Source: Planctomycetia bacterium
GTDB taxonomy: Bacteria; Planctomycetota; Phycisphaerae; UBA1845; UTPLA1
Direction of reading: 5' to 3'
Assembly (NCBI GenBank): GCA_015075745.1
Contig: JABTTW010000001.1
Coordinates: 248,001-312,000, forward strand
DNA: 64,000 bases
The notes beneath the pieces are model-generated. The model did no database searches and was not told the DNA's origin. It saw nothing but the letters and a program-made list of their open reading frames with translations. The translations under genes and the position numbers were made by a program. Positions 1-9,235 of the stretch are shown here, one piece after another. Numbering within the stretch: position 1 is the first letter of the stretch; the number at the start of each line of letters is the position of its first letter.

Positions 1-1
1 G

Positions 2-133
2 CTCCTCGCCAGACAGGGCGATTTCGCCGGCGCGAGGAAGTGCTTTGAGACGGCGCTGCGCATCCGGCCGGACTACGAGTCCGCCAAAGCCAATTTGGAA
101 CGACTCGGCCCCTCGGCAGAAAAAAAACAGTGA
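2..133 (+). CDS. C-terminal end of a TPR-repeat protein (partial)
   Basis: This is an open frame entering from the left edge and ending at TGA 131-133, giving 43 residues. The visible part contains a tetratricopeptide-like unit (GDFAGARKCFETALRIRPDY) followed by a short Lys-rich tail. TPR units mediate protein-protein contacts; the function of the whole protein cannot be told from this end. It runs convergently with the kinase gene, which stops 4 bases away, so the two share a very short terminator region. Confidence 0.7.
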   Translation, partial: LLARQGDFAGARKCFETALRIRPDYESAKANLERLGPSAEKKQ

Positions 134-137
134 CGTG

Positions 138-1481
138 CTAATCCACGAACAGTTGCTCGCCGCGCTGGTCCATCGAAATGGACTCCATCGACGCCGCCAG
201 ACGCATGCGCAGCACGGCATAAAGCGGGTCAGCAACGCTGCTTCGCTGCCAGCGATCGACAGGTGACTTGGCCGATCGCCAAGAGCCCGGCGTCAGCCAC
301 TTGGTCAGCGCCGCCCATTTTGAAACGCGCACGAAGCACTCGCCCAGCGCCTCAAGGTCGGCCCCCAGCACTCCCGCTGAGAGGTACCGCCGGCTCACCG
401 TTCGATGAAGCGAGCGCGCGAGGATGCAGCCGATGTAATATCGAAACTCACGCGTGCGGTTGACATCGGCGTCGGGCAGATCGCTCAGTTGCAGGTCGTA
501 AAGCTTCAGCAGAATCCGCCCCGCCTCGTAAGACGGCAATTGCCCCGTCAATAGCTCGTAGGCAATCATCCCCAGGGCATAGACATCGCAACGCGGCGTC
601 AAGGCGCTCGGGCGGCCGCTGAGCTGTTCCGGGCTCGCATAGCGCGGGGTGCATGCCACCGGCCCGCCCTCCTCACGAAGAAACGGCAGCGGAATCGACA
701 TGACCTGCGAGATGCCGAAATCGAGAATCTTCGGCCGGCCCTCATCGTCGACGAGGATATTGCTCGGCTTGAGATCGAGGTGGATGATGCCGCGCTCGTG
801 GGCATACTCGACGACCTCGCAGACGCGCGTCATTAGCGCCAGCCGCTCGCGCGAAGAGAGTCCACGCTCCCGGGCATAGTCGGTCAGCGGAACGCCGCGC
901 ACGTATTCCATCACGAAATAGGGCCGGGCATGAAAGGCGCTCTCGGTCATGTTCGCGTGAATCATCGAGGCGATGCCGGGATGATGGAGCCGCCGCATGA
1001 TCTCGGCTTCAAACGCGAATCGCCGACGATCGGCCGCTTCGGACAGCGACGCACGCAGCACCTTGATCGCCACCGTCCGCCCGGATGTGACGTGTTTTCC
1101 CCGATAGACGACGCCCATCCCGCCCCGGCCCAGGACACACTCGACCCGATACTGATCGATGTACCTGAGGGATTTCATCGCCTCGTCGGCTTCGTCGATC
1201 GGGCTCCCGAATTCGTCGCGAAAAGTGGTGGTTCCCCCCGTAAAAGCGGGACCACACGGCGACTTCGGATCGGCGATCTCGTCAGGCGAGAAATACGGCA
1301 TTAATGACTGAGCTTCGGCCCGAATCCTTTCGTCTCCACCGGCCGCGCGCGCGATGTACGCCGCCTGCTCCTCGCGCGGCAGTTGGGTGGCGGCGATCAC
1401 AATCGCCTGCACCTTCTCATGAAACCGGGTTCGCACCTTGAGAGTCTCCCGACAATCGCCGGCCCAGCCAGGCCAGTGCAT
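138..1481 (-). CDS. Ser/Thr protein kinase (PknB/Hanks type)
   Basis: A protein kinase domain starts near residue 111 with the glycine-rich loop (LGRGGMGVVYRG) and the invariant Lys in VAIKVLR. The catalytic loop is HLDLKPSNIL, with Leu replacing the usual Arg of HRD, followed by DFG and SPE of the activation segment. About 110 residues precede the domain. I see no membrane segment or C-terminal sensor, so it is probably cytoplasmic. The ATG at 1481 lies inside the upstream sigma factor gene, with AAGGA just ahead of it, so the genes overlap by 65 bases and are probably translationally coupled. Sigma factor plus overlapping kinase is a recurrent planctomycete arrangement; the kinase likely controls or is controlled with this sigma factor (inference). 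Confidence 0.9.
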   Translation of the reverse strand: MHWPGWAGDCRETLKVRTRFHEKVQAIVIAATQLPREEQAAYIARAAGGDERIRAEAQSLMPYFSPDEIADPKSPCGPAFTGGTTTFRDEFGSPIDEADEAMKSLRYIDQYRVECVLGRGGMGVVYRGKHVTSGRTVAIKVLRASLSEAADRRRFAFEAEIMRRLHHPGIASMIHANMTESAFHARPYFVMEYVRGVPLTDYARERGLSSRERLALMTRVCEVVEYAHERGIIHLDLKPSNILVDDEGRPKILDFGISQVMSIPLPFLREEGGPVACTPRYASPEQLSGRPSALTPRCDVYALGMIAYELLTGQLPSYEAGRILLKLYDLQLSDLPDADVNRTREFRYYIGCILARSLHRTVSRRYLSAGVLGADLEALGECFVRVSKWAALTKWLTPGSWRSAKSPVDRWQRSSVADPLYAVLRMRLAASMESISMDQRGEQLFVD

Positions 1482-2064
1482 AGCGGAAGTCCTTCTCCAC
1501 CGTGCTCGCGCTGACCCCGAGTATCGTCGCCACGTCCGCGTATTTCATGCCGCCGAACCAGTGGAGCATGACCACCTCGCGCAATCGGCTGCCTTCGACG
1601 CCAAGCTCTTCAACCGCCTGCGCCAGATCGAGAAGATCGATCGTCTGATTCTGCCAGTCGATGGAAACGTCTTCGAGCGGAATGCGCTTCCAACGACCCT
1701 TGGCCGGCTCGTCTGTTTGCGACTCATCCTCGACATCGGCCTTCGCCTCACTGGGCGCGGCCTCGTCCGGCGTGTTTTTCTTGATCAGAATGCCTGCGCC
1801 GCCGCGCTTCTGCGACTCCCTCGCCTTGATGTGGTCGACGACCACCTGCCAGACTTTTTTGGTGGCGATTGCCCGGAAGTGATGGGCGTCGTTCCACTGG
1901 TCCGGCGCATGGCGCATCAGGTGGATGCAGGCCTCGTTGACCAGCTCGGTGGGTTGCAGGGTAAATCCGGCGGGCTGCCGGCGAAAAAAGTGGGCCGCGG
2001 CCTGGCGAAGCTCGTCATAGACCTCGGGAATGAGGTCTTTCATCCCACGTCCGTCGCCCTGCAT
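1417..2064 (-). CDS. ECF-type RNA polymerase sigma factor (TIGR02999-like)
   Basis: Region 2 is recognisable in the segment beginning LIPEVYDELRQAAAHFF, through LQPTELVNEACIHL and HHFRAIATKKVWQVVVDHIK. Region 4 (VVMLHWFGGMKYADVATILGVS) forms a helix-turn-helix near the C-terminus. The pattern matches the sigma family found mainly in Planctomycetes (TIGR02999, from memory). A Lys/Asp/Glu-rich insert lies between the two regions. I chose ATG 2064 because GGAGCAGG sits just upstream; the open frame extends to 2208 without a good ribosome site. Its 3' end overlaps the kinase gene, suggesting joint expression and a phosphorylation-linked signalling role (inference). Confidence 0.85.
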   Translation of the reverse strand: MQGDGRGMKDLIPEVYDELRQAAAHFFRRQPAGFTLQPTELVNEACIHLMRHAPDQWNDAHHFRAIATKKVWQVVVDHIKARESQKRGGAGILIKKNTPDEAAPSEAKADVEDESQTDEPAKGRWKRIPLEDVSIDWQNQTIDLLDLAQAVEELGVEGSRLREVVMLHWFGGMKYADVATILGVSASTVEKDFRYALAWLGRRLSGDSQGANPVS

Positions 2065-2518
2065 TGCCACACCTGCTCCCTTTGGCTTGCGGCCCCATGG
2101 CCCGTTCCGACGCCTTGCGGGTTCATCATAGCATTTTCGTATGGCTTCTTGAGCGGCCTTTTGCGATCGCGTGAACCCGGGCCTGGCACGACCGATGCCC
2201 TTTGGCACTCACCAATCGTATGGCCGATGATCGATTTCGGGCAAGATAATTCGGGTCAGAGAGTAGAGGGCTGCTTCGACGCAGATGATTGAATCCTGCT
2301 CCCCTCCGGATCGGGCCCGGGGCAATCCTGCGCTCCGGGCCCATCCGGGACTTATGCCCTTGCCTCGCCCCAACCTTCCTAAACGGCCGTTTCGCCCGGT
2401 TTCATCCCAATTCCGTTTTTCGATGATGGCTTTCTTCGAGGTTCTGCGAACTGAGTTACGGGTCGCCGGCTGCGATTTCCGGCGCCTGCCCGTTGAACTC
2501 AAATAAGGAGTGCCATCC
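2065..2518. other. Intergenic region between divergent sigma factor and exported protein genes
   Basis: No convincing gene is seen. Promoters for both divergent genes should lie here, but I could not single out clear boxes. The only obvious structure is the hairpin listed at 2309-2345. Confidence 0.5.
2309..2345. repeat. Inverted repeat / hairpin
   Basis: GATCGGGCCCGG and CCGGGCCCATC can pair around a loop of about 14 bases with one bulged base. There is no T tract, so this is not a classical intrinsic terminator; its role is unknown. Confidence 0.45.
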
Positions 2519-3328
2519 ATGAATCGATTCACCTGGACACTTAGCCTGACGATCTGTTTCGGAGCCTTTGCGGCCCAGACCCGGGGGCAGTTGATTGACG
2601 ACTTCACCGACGGCGGCGTGGTCCTGAACTCGACGCAGGAAGTGATGGGCTACGAAAGTCCCTCGGCGGCGTTGGGCGGATGGCGGGCGTTTTCGTTCAT
2701 TAACAACTACCAGTCCGGAACCCTGACCCTCGATGAAAACGTGGGGACGTTTCGCATCGACTCCACCGGACTCGGCCAGGTCAACCTCGGCTGGGGATGG
2801 CGCGTGACCCCCGGAGGCATGGTGGCGATTTCGACAAACCAACTTAATCAAGACTGGAGCGGCTACAGCGGCATTCGCTTTCACATCAGCCAGAGCATGA
2901 CTCGACTTCGGCTACAGGCGCGGCTAGCCACCTCCGTCCCCGGCAGCAGTCGCTCCAGCGGCTCGCCCACCTTCACGATCACCACCACCGGCGCCAGCAC
3001 CTTTGACATACCATTCACTTCGTTCTTGCCGACACTTGGCGACGGCGTCGTGATCAGCAACGTCGATTACGTGAGCGTCACCTTGTGGAACGGATTCGTC
3101 GGGAACACCGCCGCATTTGATCGCATCGAGCTGATCCCGAATCCCGAGGTGCCCGGCGACATCGACGGCGATGGTGACGTGGACCTGATTGACGCCGACC
3201 TCTTCGCGGCCGTCCTGACCGATCAGGATGTCGATCCGATGCACGTTGCCCGCAGCGATCTGAACAACGACGAATCCGTTGACGGACTGGATATTCAGCC
3301 CATGACGGCGGCGCTGCTGGATTCTTAA
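2519..3328 (+). CDS. Exported protein with C-terminal dockerin-like Ca-binding repeats
   Basis: A signal peptide is visible (MNRFTWTLSLTICFGAFAAQTRG). It is followed by about 180 residues of probable beta-sandwich sequence (WSGYSGIRFHISQS) and a C-terminal pair of EF-hand-like loops, GDIDGDGDVDLIDADLF and DLNNDESVDGLDIQPM. That layout is typical of dockerin-type modules common in planctomycete secreted proteins. ATG 2519 has AAGGAG at 2505-2510; a GTG nine bases earlier lacks spacing. The ligand is unknown. It may be anchored to other surface proteins through the dockerin module (family knowledge plus inference). Confidence 0.8.
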   Translation: MNRFTWTLSLTICFGAFAAQTRGQLIDDFTDGGVVLNSTQEVMGYESPSAALGGWRAFSFINNYQSGTLTLDENVGTFRIDSTGLGQVNLGWGWRVTPGGMVAISTNQLNQDWSGYSGIRFHISQSMTRLRLQARLATSVPGSSRSSGSPTFTITTTGASTFDIPFTSFLPTLGDGVVISNVDYVSVTLWNGFVGNTAAFDRIELIPNPEVPGDIDGDGDVDLIDADLFAAVLTDQDVDPMHVARSDLNNDESVDGLDIQPMTAALLDS

Positions 3329-3444
3329 TCGCCGCTGAAGACCGGTTTGGCGACTTCACTTGCCCCTCCCGGCGTGCTCCCTTCTAATCCCCCTTCCGCC
3401 CTGTATCGTAAGGGGTTGGATCTGCACCACTTGGAGACGCAAGC

Positions 3445-4767
3445 GTGAAAGCGGCTGAACTGGAGAAGCGAATTCGCAGCAAAAAGGCCGTGGTCGGCAT
3501 CATGGGAATGGGCTACGTCGGACTGCCCCTGGCCCGGACCTTCGGCAACAGCGGGTTCACCTGTATTGGCTTTGATGTAGACCCGAACAAGGTCCGGATG
3601 CTCAACGCCGGCAAGAGCTATATCAAGCACATTCCCGATGCGATGATCGCCGGACTGAGGAAGGCCGGGCGCTTCCGGGCCACCGCGGACTTTCGGGAGC
3701 TGAGCAAGCCGGACGCCATCATCATCTGCGTCCCCACGCCCCTTTCCAAGACGCGCGACCCGGACATGACCTACGTCGAGTCGACGGCCCACGCCATCGC
3801 CAAGGAACTCCGCAAGGGGCAGCTCGTCATTCTCGAATCGACCACCTACCCCGGCACGACGCGCGAGCTGGTCATGCCCATCCTCGAAAAAGGAAGCGGG
3901 CTCAAGGCCGGCCGCGACTTCTTCCTGGCCTTCAGCCCGGAGCGCGAAGACCCCGGTCGGAAGGATTACTCGACCGAGACGATTCCCAAGGTCGTCGGCG
4001 GGCTGAACCCCACGAGCCGCAAACTCGCTGTGGCGCTCTATTCCGGCGCGATCCGCGCCGTGGTGCCGGTCGGGAGCTGCGAAGTCGCCGAGGCGGCGAA
4101 GATTCTGGAAAACGTCTATCGCTGCGTGAACATCGCGATGGTCAACGAGCTCAAGACGCTCTTCGACAAGATGGGCATCGATGTCTGGGAAGTGATCAAC
4201 GCGGCCAAGACCAAGCCATTCGGCTTCTCCGCCTTTTATCCCGGCCCGGGCCTCGGCGGCCACTGCATCCCGATTGACCCGTTTTATCTCACGTGGAAGG
4301 CCCGGCAATACGGCGAGTCGACGCGCTTCATCGAGCTGGCCGGCGAGATCAACACCCGCATGCCGGAGTACGTCATCAGTCGACTGATGAACGCGATGAA
4401 CGATCACGGCAAGGCGCTGAAGGGATCGAAGATCCTGGTGCTCGGCCTGGCCTACAAAAAGGACGTCGACGATATCCGCGAGAGTCCGAGCATCGAGTTG
4501 ATTCATCTTCTCTGGAAGCACGGCGCGAAGGTGGACTACAACGATCCGCACGTGCCCAAGACGCACAAGGGGCGCGAGCACGACCTGGGCATGAAGAGTG
4601 TCCCGCTCACCGCGGCCCAGCTCAAGAAGTACGACGCGGTGATCATCTCCACCGATCATTCGGCCTACGACTACGCCATGATCGTGAAGAACTCCAAGCT
4701 GGTGATCGACACCCGCAACGCAACGGTGAACGTGCGACAGGGCCGCGCCAAGATCGTCAAGGCCTGA
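3445..4767 (+). CDS. Nucleotide-sugar dehydrogenase (UDP-GlcNAc/UDP-ManNAc 6-dehydrogenase type)
   Basis: This is a 440-residue member of the UDP-glucose/GDP-mannose dehydrogenase family. The N-terminal Rossmann motif is GMGYVGLPLARTF with an acidic residue after the second strand (GFDVD), indicating NAD. The catalytic segment GPGLGGHCIPIDPFYL carries the thiohemiacetal-forming Cys. The C-terminal NAD/UDP domain includes GLAYKKDVDDIRESPSIEL, close to the WbpA/TviB/WecC group rather than UDP-glucose dehydrogenase. The reaction would be two successive NAD-dependent oxidations of a UDP-N-acetylhexosamine to its uronic acid for surface polysaccharide. The start is GTG 3445, with only a weak GGAG-like ribosome site. 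It stands alone here. Confidence 0.92.
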   Translation: MKAAELEKRIRSKKAVVGIMGMGYVGLPLARTFGNSGFTCIGFDVDPNKVRMLNAGKSYIKHIPDAMIAGLRKAGRFRATADFRELSKPDAIIICVPTPLSKTRDPDMTYVESTAHAIAKELRKGQLVILESTTYPGTTRELVMPILEKGSGLKAGRDFFLAFSPEREDPGRKDYSTETIPKVVGGLNPTSRKLAVALYSGAIRAVVPVGSCEVAEAAKILENVYRCVNIAMVNELKTLFDKMGIDVWEVINAAKTKPFGFSAFYPGPGLGGHCIPIDPFYLTWKARQYGESTRFIELAGEINTRMPEYVISRLMNAMNDHGKALKGSKILVLGLAYKKDVDDIRESPSIELIHLLWKHGAKVDYNDPHVPKTHKGREHDLGMKSVPLTAAQLKKYDAVIISTDHSAYDYAMIVKNSKLVIDTRNATVNVRQGRAKIVKA

Positions 4768-4898
4768 CGACCGGGCGGCTCTGATTCGCCAATGGGGGGA
4801 CCGCCCCCTGCGCATCGCCGCCTCTCGCGTCGGCCGCGTCCATCGGCCATAATTCTCCCGGCCGAGCACCATTTACATTTACGAATAAGGAGCAAGAC

Positions 4899-6083
4899 AT
4901 GAGTCGCGTTCGAGTCCTCGTCGGCACCAAAAAAGGCGCTTTCATCCTCACCTCCGATGCGGCGCGCAAGAAATGGGAGGTCTCCGGGCCGCACTTCGGC
5001 GGCTGGGAGATTTATCATTTGAAAGGCTCGACGGTTGATCCGAATCGCATCTATGCTTCGCAGTCCAGCGGCTGGTTCGGTCAGATCATCCAGCGTTCCG
5101 ACGACGGCGGTAAGACGTGGAACCCGCCCGGCACCAAGCCTGAGGACCTCATGGGGCCAGATGGCATGCCCAAGGGCGGGAGCAACATGTTCGTCTATGA
5201 CGTGTCACCACAAACCGGCAAGCCGCTCAACACCCACCAGTACTTCGACGGCAATCAGCGTCCCTGGGAGTTCAAGCGCGTCTGGCACATCGAGCCGTCG
5301 CTCTCCGATCCGGACACGGCTTACGCGGGCGTCGAGGATGCCGCCATTTTTCGCACGACTGACGGCGGCAAGACCTGGCACGAGCTGTCCGGCCTTCGCG
5401 GCCACGGCACCGGCTCGATGTGGCAGCCGGGCGCAGGCGGCATGGGCCTGCACACCATCGTGCAGGACGCGACGAACCCGAATCGCATGCACATCGCCAT
5501 CTCCGCGGCAGGCGTCTTTCGCACCGACGACGGCGGCAAGACCTGGGCCCCGAAGAATAAGGGGCTGACGTCGCAGTACCTGCCGGACCCAAACGTCGAA
5601 GTTGGCTTCTGCGTGCATCGCATCGCCCTGAATGCCAAGCGGCCGAATACGCTGTTCATGCAATTGCACTGGCACGTCTGCCGCAGCGACGACGCCGGCG
5701 ACACGTGGAAAAAAGTCAGCGGCAATCTCCCCAGCGACTTCGGCTTTCCCGTTGTCGTCCACGCCCACGAGCCGGAGACGGTCTATGTCGTGCCGATCCT
5801 CAGCGACTCGCTGCACTACCCGCCCGAGGGCAAGCTGCGCGTCTACCGCAGCCGCGTCGGTGGCAACGAGTGGGAACCGCTCACCAAGGGCCTCCCGCAG
5901 AGCGACTGCTACGTGAACATCCTGCGCGGGGCAATGAGCACGGACACGCTCGACCCCTGCGGCATTTACTTCGGAACCACCGGCGGGCAGGTGTATGCGT
6001 CGGCGGATTCGGGCGATAATTGGTCGCCCGTGGTTCGCGATTTGCCGGCGGTCTTGTCGGTCGAGGCCCAGGTGCTCGGGTGA
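4899..6083 (+). CDS. BNR/Asp-box beta-propeller protein (sialidase-like fold)
   Basis: This 394-residue protein has at least five Asp-box repeats: [32 protein letters not shown] and SADSGDNW. These mark a six- or seven-bladed propeller such as in BNR glycosidase-like or VPS10-like proteins. No signal peptide is seen, so the protein is probably cytoplasmic. AAGGAG lies 9 bases before ATG 4899. In other bacteria, members of this family are often followed by a MoaD/ThiS-like gene (recall). Here the nearest such gene is at 54343, on the far side of the stress gene region, which is one reason to suspect an insertion. Glycosidase activity cannot be claimed. Confidence 0.85.
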   Translation: MSRVRVLVGTKKGAFILTSDAARKKWEVSGPHFGGWEIYHLKGSTVDPNRIYASQSSGWFGQIIQRSDDGGKTWNPPGTKPEDLMGPDGMPKGGSNMFVYDVSPQTGKPLNTHQYFDGNQRPWEFKRVWHIEPSLSDPDTAYAGVEDAAIFRTTDGGKTWHELSGLRGHGTGSMWQPGAGGMGLHTIVQDATNPNRMHIAISAAGVFRTDDGGKTWAPKNKGLTSQYLPDPNVEVGFCVHRIALNAKRPNTLFMQLHWHVCRSDDAGDTWKKVSGNLPSDFGFPVVVHAHEPETVYVVPILSDSLHYPPEGKLRVYRSRVGGNEWEPLTKGLPQSDCYVNILRGAMSTDTLDPCGIYFGTTGGQVYASADSGDNWSPVVRDLPAVLSVEAQVLG

Positions 6084-6613
6084 ATCATTGCGAAATGAAA
6101 AACACTGAGCATGTTCATTTAGTCAATACCTGTAGTGCTTCACTCCAAATGAGACAGTTTGCCCATCGGTTATGGTGGTGGTTTCTCCGAGTCCCTTGAG
6201 GGGGAAGCAGCTTCGCAGGTTTCCCGTCGGACGCCTTTTCCCTGAGCCTCTTCCCCTCCCGCGGGGGAGGCTTTGCCGGGGAGAGGCAGCGGTGTTGGTC
6301 GCACGGAGGAGCGCAATGTCCAATCGCCAGGGACGTCGAAGCTGGAAGCCGGCGGACAAGCTTCGGCATCGCTGCCGGGCGGGCTGGGAAATCCGTTGAT
6401 TGAAATCGTCTACCGAAATTGCTCGAAGGCAGATCGAGCATGATAGCGGTCCGCGACATCGAAGATCTGGCTCATCCGCTCCAGCAACCGGGCTCGTGTT
6501 GGCTGAAGCGAATCCCGAAACAAACACACTCCAGGACAAGAAAAAGCGGCGTCTACGTTTTGGGGCGTATACGCTTTGGGCCCTCGCTGGTGGACCCGCG
6601 ATAACGAAGATGC
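6084..6613. other. Gene-free left edge of the stress island
   Basis: No supported gene is found in 530 bases. Short open frames lack ribosome sites and family resemblance. The stretch holds the nested palindrome at 6246-6287. It separates ordinary planctomycete genes from the stress gene cluster. Confidence 0.5.
6246..6287. repeat. Nested palindrome
   Basis: An outer arm GCCTCTTCCCC pairs with GGGGAGAGGC, and an inner arm CCTCCC pairs with GGGAGG around GCGG. This resembles a dispersed intergenic repeat. No second copy was noticed in this window. Confidence 0.5.
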
Positions 6614-8554
6614 TTATGAACCGGCGCGGTTGGGGCCGCTGTTGGGGCCGCTCTTTCGACTGGGTTTGCGGGGCATAGAAAACTCAATCGTCGGCTTTTC
6701 CTGAATTGTGTCAGCCAGGCGGCGGCGGTGAGCGGAGAGCAAATCACTTCGAGTGATCATGCCGATGAGCTGCTGCGGTTTCTTTCGGCTGACCACCGGA
6801 ATACGGCCGATGTTGTGGTTAACCATGTGGTCGGAGGCCTGGCGAAGCGTGCAGTCGCCATAAACGATCAGGGGCGGACGGCGAATCAGCTCTTGAAGTT
6901 GCGTGTTCGGAGATAGTGCGGGGTCGAGCAAATCGCGACGGGTCAGCACGCCAACGATTGTGCCCGCGGCATCCACAACCGGAAAACCCTGATGGGATGA
7001 GCCTGGTACGCCTGAGGTGATCCAGTCGCGAACCGTGCCCAAGAGATCACTTGCATTTAATGTCACGACCTTTGTCGAGGCAACATCCTGTACCAGCACC
7101 TGATCGAAGAAGTCGGCGGAATATTCGTGAGGTACACGAATTCCACGGCGGGCGATCTTCTCGGTCATGATCGTCTGACGCATGAGGAGGTACGATACGA
7201 AGTAGGAAGCAGTGCATCCACCGAGGAGCGGCAGAAGTCCCAACGGTTGCAATGTCGTCTCGAATGCAAATACGATTGACGCCAGGAGGGATCTGGAAGC
7301 GCCCGCGAACATCGCAGCCATGCCGACCAGCCCGGCGATGCGGTGGTCGATCCCGGCGTGCGGAAAGAGGTGAGCGGCCCAGGCACCCAGAACCGCACCA
7401 AAGGCACCGCCGATCGTAAATAGCGGAGCCAGTGTTCCGCCGGAGGTTCCGCTGCCCAGAGAAATTGACCAGGAGATCAGTTTCATCGCACAAAGGCTCA
7501 GGAGCACCGCGACGGGCAGATTACCCGATAGAATATCGCTGATGTTCGTATATCCAACGCCAAGGGTGCGCGGTGCGAAGTAACCCACGACACCGACGGC
7601 GACGGCGCCGATGGCGGGCCACCACATCCAATGGATAGGCAACCGATCGAATGCATCCTCAATCGCGTAGACCAGCCGGGTCACGAGCACTGACAGAGCG
7701 CCGACCACGGCTCCAAGCACGATGTAGGTCGACATTGCCAGTCCACTGGGCTGAGCCAGATCAGGCATGGCAAAGATCGCATGCGAGCCTTCAAAGCTCA
7801 TTCTGAGAGCTGCCGCAGCACTACTCGCCAATGCAACGGGAATCAGCGAGCGAGGACGGTACTCGAAAAGAAGTAGTTCGATGGCGAGAAGGACGGCTGA
7901 GACGGGGCTTCCGAATGTAGCCGACATGCCGGCCGCGGCGCCGGCGGCGAGGAGTATTTTACGTTCGTCGGCCGTGATGCGGAACATTTGCCCGATGAGT
8001 GAGCCGAGGGCGCCGCCCGTGGCAATAATAGGTCCTTCAGCCCCGAAAGGGCCTCCGGTGCCGATGGCGATGGCTGCGGAAAGTGGCTTGAGCAGCGTTA
8101 CTCGCGGGGCGATGCGGCTCTGATTCGTCAAGACCTGTTCCATGGCCTCGGGAATGCCATGACCGCGAATAGCTGCGGAGCCGAAACGAGCCATGAGTCC
8201 GACGACGACTGCGCCCATGACCGGGATTGGAATGACCCAAAGCCCCAGGTTGTTGTCGGCCGGCGAAGCAAACGAGGTAGAAAACCGCCCGAAGAACGAC
8301 ACATTCGTGATGAACCCGATCAGGTGAATCAGTAACTGGGCTACGAGGGCTGCGGCGAACGCGATTCCGATACAAAGAGCGGAAATGAACAGCGTTCGTC
8401 GATCTACAGTGGTGGTGCGAAGGGGCAATTGCGCTGCTTCCAGCACCCATTCGAGTGAGGGGGAAACCGGCAATCCTTGGGGCGGAGAGGAATGGGTTGG
8501 ATCGTGGTCAGACCTTGGCATCTTGGCTTTTGTTTCTCCGGGTGAATCGGGCAC
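6614..8554 (-). CDS. ClC-family chloride/anion channel or exchanger with CBS pair
   Basis: This 646-residue protein has a ClC transmembrane domain: GHGIPEAME, GTGGPFGAEGPI (with the gating Glu) and GTSGGTLAPLFTIGGAFG. Two C-terminal CBS domains follow (VLVQDVASTKVV... and YGDCTLRQASDHMVNHNIGRIPVVS), which bind adenine nucleotides in relatives. The first selectivity motif reads GHGIP rather than the usual GSGIP, so ion preference may differ from chloride. The last residues contain a small SGPN SGPN tandem. It is the first gene of the stress cluster and probably links anion or pH homeostasis to energy state (inference). Confidence 0.92.
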   Translation of the reverse strand: MPDSPGETKAKMPRSDHDPTHSSPPQGLPVSPSLEWVLEAAQLPLRTTTVDRRTLFISALCIGIAFAAALVAQLLIHLIGFITNVSFFGRFSTSFASPADNNLGLWVIPIPVMGAVVVGLMARFGSAAIRGHGIPEAMEQVLTNQSRIAPRVTLLKPLSAAIAIGTGGPFGAEGPIIATGGALGSLIGQMFRITADERKILLAAGAAAGMSATFGSPVSAVLLAIELLLFEYRPRSLIPVALASSAAAALRMSFEGSHAIFAMPDLAQPSGLAMSTYIVLGAVVGALSVLVTRLVYAIEDAFDRLPIHWMWWPAIGAVAVGVVGYFAPRTLGVGYTNISDILSGNLPVAVLLSLCAMKLISWSISLGSGTSGGTLAPLFTIGGAFGAVLGAWAAHLFPHAGIDHRIAGLVGMAAMFAGASRSLLASIVFAFETTLQPLGLLPLLGGCTASYFVSYLLMRQTIMTEKIARRGIRVPHEYSADFFDQVLVQDVASTKVVTLNASDLLGTVRDWITSGVPGSSHQGFPVVDAAGTIVGVLTRRDLLDPALSPNTQLQELIRRPPLIVYGDCTLRQASDHMVNHNIGRIPVVSRKKPQQLIGMITRSDLLSAHRRRLADTIQEKPTIEFSMPRKPSRKSGPNSGPNRAGS

Positions 8555-8786
8555 TCTCTCGCAGCAATCTACCAGAATTCGATCGAAATGAAACGAGGTC
8601 GACTATCTTGCGGATTCCCATGGGGGACTCTGGACTGATTCTAGTTGCCGGCGAATGGCCACCTATTCCATGGGCGATCCATTTGTTGGTCTTGGCCGAC
8701 CGCGAAAGTAATTCCCCCCTCCCCCCGGTCAGGAATAAACAAGCATCACGTTTTCAATTGGCATGTTATCGCGCGAGCCAAGCGTT

Positions 8787-9126
8787 TCAAATGTTCTGTT
8801 TCGGTCCGAAGAGCTCATGGCGAATTCGCGCATCGTCGAGGTTTCGCTCGCTCAGAGCGCGGAGCATTTCAACCATGACAAGGCTTAGGCCCTCAGAAGA
8901 AAGACTCCGCGTCGTTCGTAGGCACGAGCCCCTTTAGGAGTGATGCGCCCACGAGCAAATACTTACCGACGATGGGATCGTGTTCAGGCTTAATGCCCAG
9001 CGAGCAGTGTTTTTGTGCGATCAGTTCCACGGCGGGGCCGAGCGCCGCCAAGTTGTCGATGTTGGGCGCGCATGCGCCGATCGCGCCGGCCGGCACTCTG
9101 GCAGCCGCGATGACGATAATGCTACC
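8787..9126 (-). pseudogene. Degenerate flavohaemoglobin (hmp) remnant with internal deletion
   Basis: Read on the minus strand, a stretch near 9100-8965 matches the globin part of the intact Hmp at 19017-20237. Here it reads [20 protein letters not shown]; the intact copy has [20 protein letters not shown]. About 230 residues are then missing, and the sequence jumps to NDAESFF, matching SDAEFYF of the NAD domain. An in-frame TGA replaces the Cys of FCGPKP, and a frameshift follows. The tail VEMLRALSERNLDDARIRHE then LFGPKQ matches the intact C-terminus (FFGPKQ). It directly follows the formaldehyde dehydrogenase stop codon. It is a clear relic of a second hmp copy, not functional. Confidence 0.8.
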
Positions 9127-9235
9127 GCCGACAATGCACACCTTTGGGAGTGGCATTGACGTCTTGTGACGTCCGTCTGCCGAATGAAAAGGGTAATCGA
9201 GATGTCCAGTCTCAGGAATCCACTGTTGCGCACTT

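Noticed and set aside
6316..6399. Frame MSNRQGRRSWKPADKL recalling an IS3 OrfA start
   Set aside because: Too short, stops after 27 residues and no further transposase sequence follows in any frame.
8643..8660. Minus-strand TGGCCATTCGCCGGCA as a sigma54 promoter for the ClC gene
   Set aside because: Only the GG/GC spacing matches; both boxes are poor.
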